DNA of 27,129 bases from Geobacter sp. (GTDB lineage: Bacteria > Desulfobacterota > Desulfuromonadia > Geobacterales > Geobacteraceae): contig RPRC01000115.1 of assembly GCA_003857395.1 (NCBI GenBank), positions 1 to 27,129 of the forward strand, read 5' to 3'. Every line of letters starts with the position of its first letter. The first letter of the stretch is position 1. A program made the translations under genes and the position numbers. The notes under the pieces were generated by a model that was given only the letters and a program-made list of their open reading frames with translations, was not told the origin of the DNA and ran no database searches. Below, one piece after another: positions 23,668 to 27,129 of this stretch.

Positions 23668-24973
23668 ATGACTGATTCGATCCAGATTTTATGCGTGGAT
23701 GATGAAGAAAATATCCTGAAATCTATTCGCAGACTTCTAGCTGATGAGGACATAGAAGTACTGACCGCCACCTCAGGAGAACAGGGGTTGCAAATCCTCC
23801 AGTCAACCAGCGGATTTGGTGTTATCGTTTCAGACCAGCGGATGCCCGGAATTTGTGGCGCGGAATTTCTTCAGCAAGCTCGAGAAATTGTCCCGGATTG
23901 TTCCTCGCATCAATGCTGACAGGCTATGCGGACATCACGGCAACCATTGATGCAATTAACAAAGGGGGAAGCTATCGATATGTCAGCAAGCCTTGGAATG
24001 ACGAGGACCTGATCCGCACCATCCAAGATGCTCTTGGGCACTACAGAATCATCCTGGAAAACAGAACTCTTACGGAGCTTGTCCGAAAACAGAACGAAGA
24101 ACTCCTCGAGTGGAATGCAAACCTGAAGTCCCGCGTCTTGGATCAAACCGCATCAATTCGCATTAAAATCGATGAATTGCACATTCTGAACGATAAGATG
24201 AAAAAAACTACGAAGGCAGCCTTCTCGCTTTTTCAGGTCTTATGGAGCTTCGCGACCGGGAATCACGGAATCATTGCAGAAATGTAGCCGATGTATCGGT
24301 GCTGATGGCAAAGCAATGCGGCTGCGACCCGGATGGGATCGAGATAGTGCGGGTCTCGGCCCTTCTATATGATATCGGTAAAATTGGAATTGCTGAAACC
24401 CTGCTGCAAGGGGAAATCGAGACAATGCAACCAAGTGAGCGGCAAGAATACCAACTTCACCCGGTACGGGGTCAAACGGCGATAGATTCAGTGGAAGACC
24501 TGCGAGCTGCCGGCATTCTTATCCGACACCATCATGAGAATTTTGACGGCAGCGGATTCCCGGACCGCTTGGCAGGGAATAGCATTCCCCTCGGAGCAAG
24601 GATACTGGCCTTAGCCGATACCTTTGACCGACTATTTAGCAAGGCGCAGGGAGACAACGGTATCGAAATAACGATGAAAGAGATTTCTCACCATCTCGAA
24701 TCAAGGTTCGACCCTGCACTCTTCCCATTTTTTGAGGTTGCCGTTCAAGCAAAGTATCGTAATTTATCAAAAATGGACGGCATGATCGAAATAGAGTTAC
24801 AGCCGGGTAAACTGCGACAAGGCATGCTGGTGACCCGAGACGTGCGAAGCGGAACTGGCCTCCTGCTCCTGGCAGCGGGTGAGAGGCTTGATGATTGGAA
24901 TATCCAGGCCCTGAAGCGTTACTACCATCTCGATCCGCCTGAAGGGGGAATTATGGCCTTGATCAAGAAATAG
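23668..24973 (+). pseudogene. Frameshifted response regulator with HD-GYP domain
   Basis: This reads as an RpfG-like regulator: receiver, helical linker and HD-GYP phosphodiesterase. The ATG at 23668 follows AAGGAATTAATT and the receiver frame (ILCVDDEENILKSIRRLL, VIVSDQRMPG) is good to about 23898. One base is missing there; the frame resumes as SMLTGYADITATIDAINKGGSYRYVSKPWN. A second break falls at 24229-24236, where a T run is one base short, and the HD-GYP domain follows in the third frame. In it the core HD is YD (TAT at 24368-24370, LLYDIGKIGI), so a catalytic His is lost, while HHHENFDGSGFP remains. It lies ten bases after the damaged kinase, consistent with a former kinase-regulator operon. 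The intact form would have degraded c-di-GMP. Confidence 0.85.
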
Positions 24974-25052
24974 AAATTCTCCTGAAGCCAGATGGATTTC
25001 CGTACAAGCCGTATGATTCATCGAGAGAACAGCTTTTACTGGAATGGAAAAA

Positions 25053-25069
25053 GGGGGACAAAGCCCCCC
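25053..25069 (-). terminator. Intrinsic terminator after the TPR gene
   Basis: GGGGG (25053-25057) pairs with CCCCCC (25064-25069) around a six-base loop. Read on the minus strand the stem is followed by TTTTTCC, a good intrinsic terminator just past the TPR gene stop. The A-rich left side gives no comparable T run on the plus strand. Confidence 0.75.
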
Positions 25070-25086
25070 TGTGCTATATTCCAAAA

Positions 25087-25827
25087 CTACTTCCGGATTA
25101 CCTTGCGGCGCCCCATGGCACCCATGGCTGCCGCCTGTTGTTTCATGATAACGCTCTGTTTTTCCAGATGAAACTGGAGCCACATATCGCCGAAGCCTTT
25201 CATCTTCATCTTTTTCCCTTCCTGCAGGGCCTGAAGATTATAGGTTATCCGCTCCTCAGCGGGCAACTTTTTCAAGCCCCTCTCAAGGACTTTTTTCGCA
25301 TTTTCAACACTCCCCGACTCCACAAGGCAGTAGGCATACAGGTTCCACAACAGTGACTCCTTCGGACTCCATTGAACGGCCTTTTCGAAGGTCGCCGTCA
25401 TCTTTTCCTTTTTGTTTCGCTTCATGTAACTGATCGCCAGCATCCCCATCGCAATCCAGTTTTTCGCGAAGCTTTTCTCCAGATGAGGGAAGGCATTAGA
25501 GAAATCTCGTTTCAGGTAGTAAATCATCCCGATCTGAGAGTGGATCTGACCTCTCACCGAAAACTGCCAGACGCCGAAGCGAAGGGCATGCTGCAGTGTC
25601 TTGATGGCTTTGTCTATACGCTGCCCCTGAAGGTCCTTGCCGGCACTTTCCATCTCGGTGCCTACTTTTTTCAAAACATACCGCATCAAGAGTAGATAAC
25701 TGATGGCAAAAAGCGAAAACGCGACCAGCAAAGAAATCCACCAGGGCAAACCGGCGACAAACATGAGAACGACAAAAACAACTGCCGCCGCACCTAAAGA
25801 GATAAGCAAATTATACATCCGTTCCAA
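25087..25827 (-). CDS. Membrane protein with TPR-like repeats
   Basis: The 246-residue protein has two N-terminal membrane helices (about 7-29 and 30-50) with a short loop, then a helical cytoplasmic or periplasmic part resembling TPR units. Helix pairs are seen at IDKAIKTLQHALRFGVW, GQIHSQIGMIYYLKRDFSNAFPHLEKSF, AISYMKRNKKEKMTATFEKAV and SLLWNLYAYCLVESGSVENAKKVLERGLKKLP. The last 60 residues are basic and Met/Gln-rich (KQSVIMKQQAAAMGAMGRRK). I do not recognise a named family; such proteins usually act as scaffolds. A strong hairpin follows the stop on its own strand. The gene has a GGAACGG upstream stretch; the mltD-like gene ends 62 bases upstream on the same strand, so the two could share a transcript. 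Confidence 0.82.
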   Translation of the reverse strand: MERMYNLLISLGAAAVVFVVLMFVAGLPWWISLLVAFSLFAISYLLLMRYVLKKVGTEMESAGKDLQGQRIDKAIKTLQHALRFGVWQFSVRGQIHSQIGMIYYLKRDFSNAFPHLEKSFAKNWIAMGMLAISYMKRNKKEKMTATFEKAVQWSPKESLLWNLYAYCLVESGSVENAKKVLERGLKKLPAEERITYNLQALQEGKKMKMKGFGDMWLQFHLEKQSVIMKQQAAAMGAMGRRKVIRK

Positions 25828-25889
25828 TCCTTTCCGTTACCGTTCAACGGTAATGGTTTCTGTTGAGCATTTTTTCGGAATTCTCGCCC

Positions 25890-27129
25890 CTATGAGGAAC
25901 TGGTCTCACCGGACTTGGCGACAATTAACTTCTTTCCCGGTATGAGAATACCCTTGGGCCTTAAATTATTCCAAACAGCAATGATATTCGTCGTGACATT
26001 AAAACGTCGGGCAACCGAAGTGAGAGTGTCACCATGTTTTACCGTATAGTACTGTACAATCGGTTTGTCCTTTTTCTTTTTTTCAGGTGCAGATGCGGAG
26101 TTGGCAACAACTGACGGGAGACAGATTGGATTGACAGGAACCTTGAGAAGCTTGCCGCGCAGCTTCCGTGAGTGTTTCAGCTTATTTATGGCAGCGACTT
26201 CCCGTGGGTCAGCACCAAAGCGTCGGGAAATCGAGGCAATTGAATCGCCTTTCCTGGCACGATAGCTGGTATAACCTATCCTTTCGGTATACCTTTCCGC
26301 CTCGGGAACCGTCTCGTAGGCACTCAGGAAAAGGTCCTTTTTCCCCTTGGGGAGCTTCAGTTCATACTGAGGGTAATCCGGTGGGGTAGACCATTTCCGA
26401 AGTTCGGGGTTTAGCTCCCGGATTGTCTCATAGGAGACGCCAATCAATTGTGCCACAAGATCGAGATCAGTCCGGGATGGAATAATAACTGTATCGAACT
26501 CGATGGGAGGAAGATACGCGACATCGGCAAACCCGTACTTCGCAGGATCTTTAGCAACAATAGCGGCGGCAAGAAGCTTCGGAACGTAGTCCTTCGTTTC
26601 CCGCTTCAGGTACGATCCCTCGGCAAGTTCCCAGAAGTCACTGCTGTTATACATGTCGATAGCACGCAGTATCTTGTTCTCACCGGCATTATACCCGGCA
26701 GCGGCAAGGTACCAGTTCTTATTAAAGAGTGAGTACAGTTCCTTCAGGTACATGGCTGCGGCAACAGTGGACTTCAAGGGGTCGCGTCGCTCATCGATCC
26801 ATGGGTCAATGCGAAGCGAATAACGTTTTCCCGTTCCTGCCATGAATTGCCAGGGTCCCACGGCATTAGCAGGGGAATTTGCAAGGGGAGAAAAACCGCT
26901 CTCGATCATTGCCAGATAAACAAGATCCTCAGGCAACGAATTTTTTCTGAGGACCTCCTTCATCATGGGGAGATAGCGTTCCGAACGGGAGAGCCACTTG
27001 GAAAACCAGCTGCGCCCTGATGTCTGGAAAATATTCAGAAAATACTCGACTTTGCTATTGATGGTGAGCGGAATTCCCGATGCCGGCAGATGATAAACCG
27101 AGATTTTCTGCTCGAAATCTATAAATCCA
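25890..27129 (-). CDS. mltD: MltD-like membrane-bound lytic murein transglycosylase with LysM repeats, 5' end outside window
   Basis: The frame is open to the right edge, so the start is not in the window; 412 codons are visible. The visible part starts in the segment before the SLT domain (IPLTINSKVEYFLNIFQTSGR, RSERYLPMMKEVLRKNSLPEDL). The catalytic Glu lies in LAMIESGFSPLA, followed by AVGPWQFMAGTGKRYSL and YNAGENKI, all typical of the MltD type. After a region with IPSRTDLDLVAQLIGVSYETI, which looks like a divergent LysM, two clear LysM units follow (YRARKGDSIASISRRFG... and YYTVKHGDTLTSVARRFNV...), ending with a short Ser-rich tail. It cleaves the glycan backbone of peptidoglycan and forms 1,6-anhydro ends; LysM units bind the wall. 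An internal ATG (26966) is not the true start. Confidence 0.93.
   Translation of the reverse strand, partial: GFIDFEQKISVYHLPASGIPLTINSKVEYFLNIFQTSGRSWFSKWLSRSERYLPMMKEVLRKNSLPEDLVYLAMIESGFSPLANSPANAVGPWQFMAGTGKRYSLRIDPWIDERRDPLKSTVAAAMYLKELYSLFNKNWYLAAAGYNAGENKILRAIDMYNSSDFWELAEGSYLKRETKDYVPKLLAAAIVAKDPAKYGFADVAYLPPIEFDTVIIPSRTDLDLVAQLIGVSYETIRELNPELRKWSTPPDYPQYELKLPKGKKDLFLSAYETVPEAERYTERIGYTSYRARKGDSIASISRRFGADPREVAAINKLKHSRKLRGKLLKVPVNPICLPSVVANSASAPEKKKKDKPIVQYYTVKHGDTLTSVARRFNVTTNIIAVWNNLRPKGILIPGKKLIVAKSGETSSS

Overview
The window looks like chromosome of a Gram-negative, Geobacter-like bacterium of the Desulfuromonadia. This is inferred from family content: a mutL-miaA-hfq run next to a DUF512 radical SAM protein, a fused chorismate mutase/prephenate dehydratase, an Mla-type lipid transport operon with a STAS-MlaE fusion, many two-component and c-di-GMP type proteins, and several lipoproteins. 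Base composition is moderate and no complete insertion sequence, phage, CRISPR array, tRNA or rRNA gene was seen.

Layout. 1-417 holds the 5' part of pheA (minus, TTG start). 856-2705 is a two-gene unit: a membrane GGDEF protein overlapping a coiled-coil lipoprotein. It converges on a minus-strand block with the direction of transcription mutL -> miaA -> hfq -> DUF512 (7267 down to 2712). From 7478 the plus strand carries thrC and a YrfG-like nucleotidase. A broken DUF985 cupin gene follows on the minus strand, then crcB/fluC with a DUF190 gene, a GC-rich palindromic repeat, a membrane rhodanese overlapping a MauE/DoxX-like protein, and plsY. A ferritin-like gene (minus) and mltG (plus) come next. 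The 14.6-15.1 kb gap holds a structured palindromic element and a good sigma70-type promoter. 15090-19526 is a lipid-transport operon: Cache-like lipoprotein, STAS-MlaE, MlaF, MlaD and an ABC auxiliary lipoprotein. 19571-21877 is a large hybrid histidine kinase. 22456-24973 is a regulatory graveyard: a histidine kinase lacking its phosphoacceptor region and a REC-HD-GYP gene, both frameshifted. A TPR membrane protein and an MltD-like LysM transglycosylase, cut by the window edge, close the region on the minus strand.

How the genes fit together. Much of the window serves the envelope: phospholipid synthesis (PlsY), phospholipid traffic (Mla genes), glycan strand cleavage (MltG, MltD) and envelope-facing signalling (GGDEF/lipoprotein pair, Cache lipoprotein). 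The rest is housekeeping (MutL, MiaA, Hfq, ThrC, PheA).

Most notable observations: the GGDEF domain has Ser at the guanine-contacting Asp position, a feature tied to Hypr (cGAMP-making) enzymes; an unexplained palindromic element after mltG encloses a 31-codon ORF; a Cys-rich open frame without a start codon follows hfq in the -1 frame; and decayed genes cluster at 22.4-25 kb. No complete, clearly undescribed system is demonstrated.
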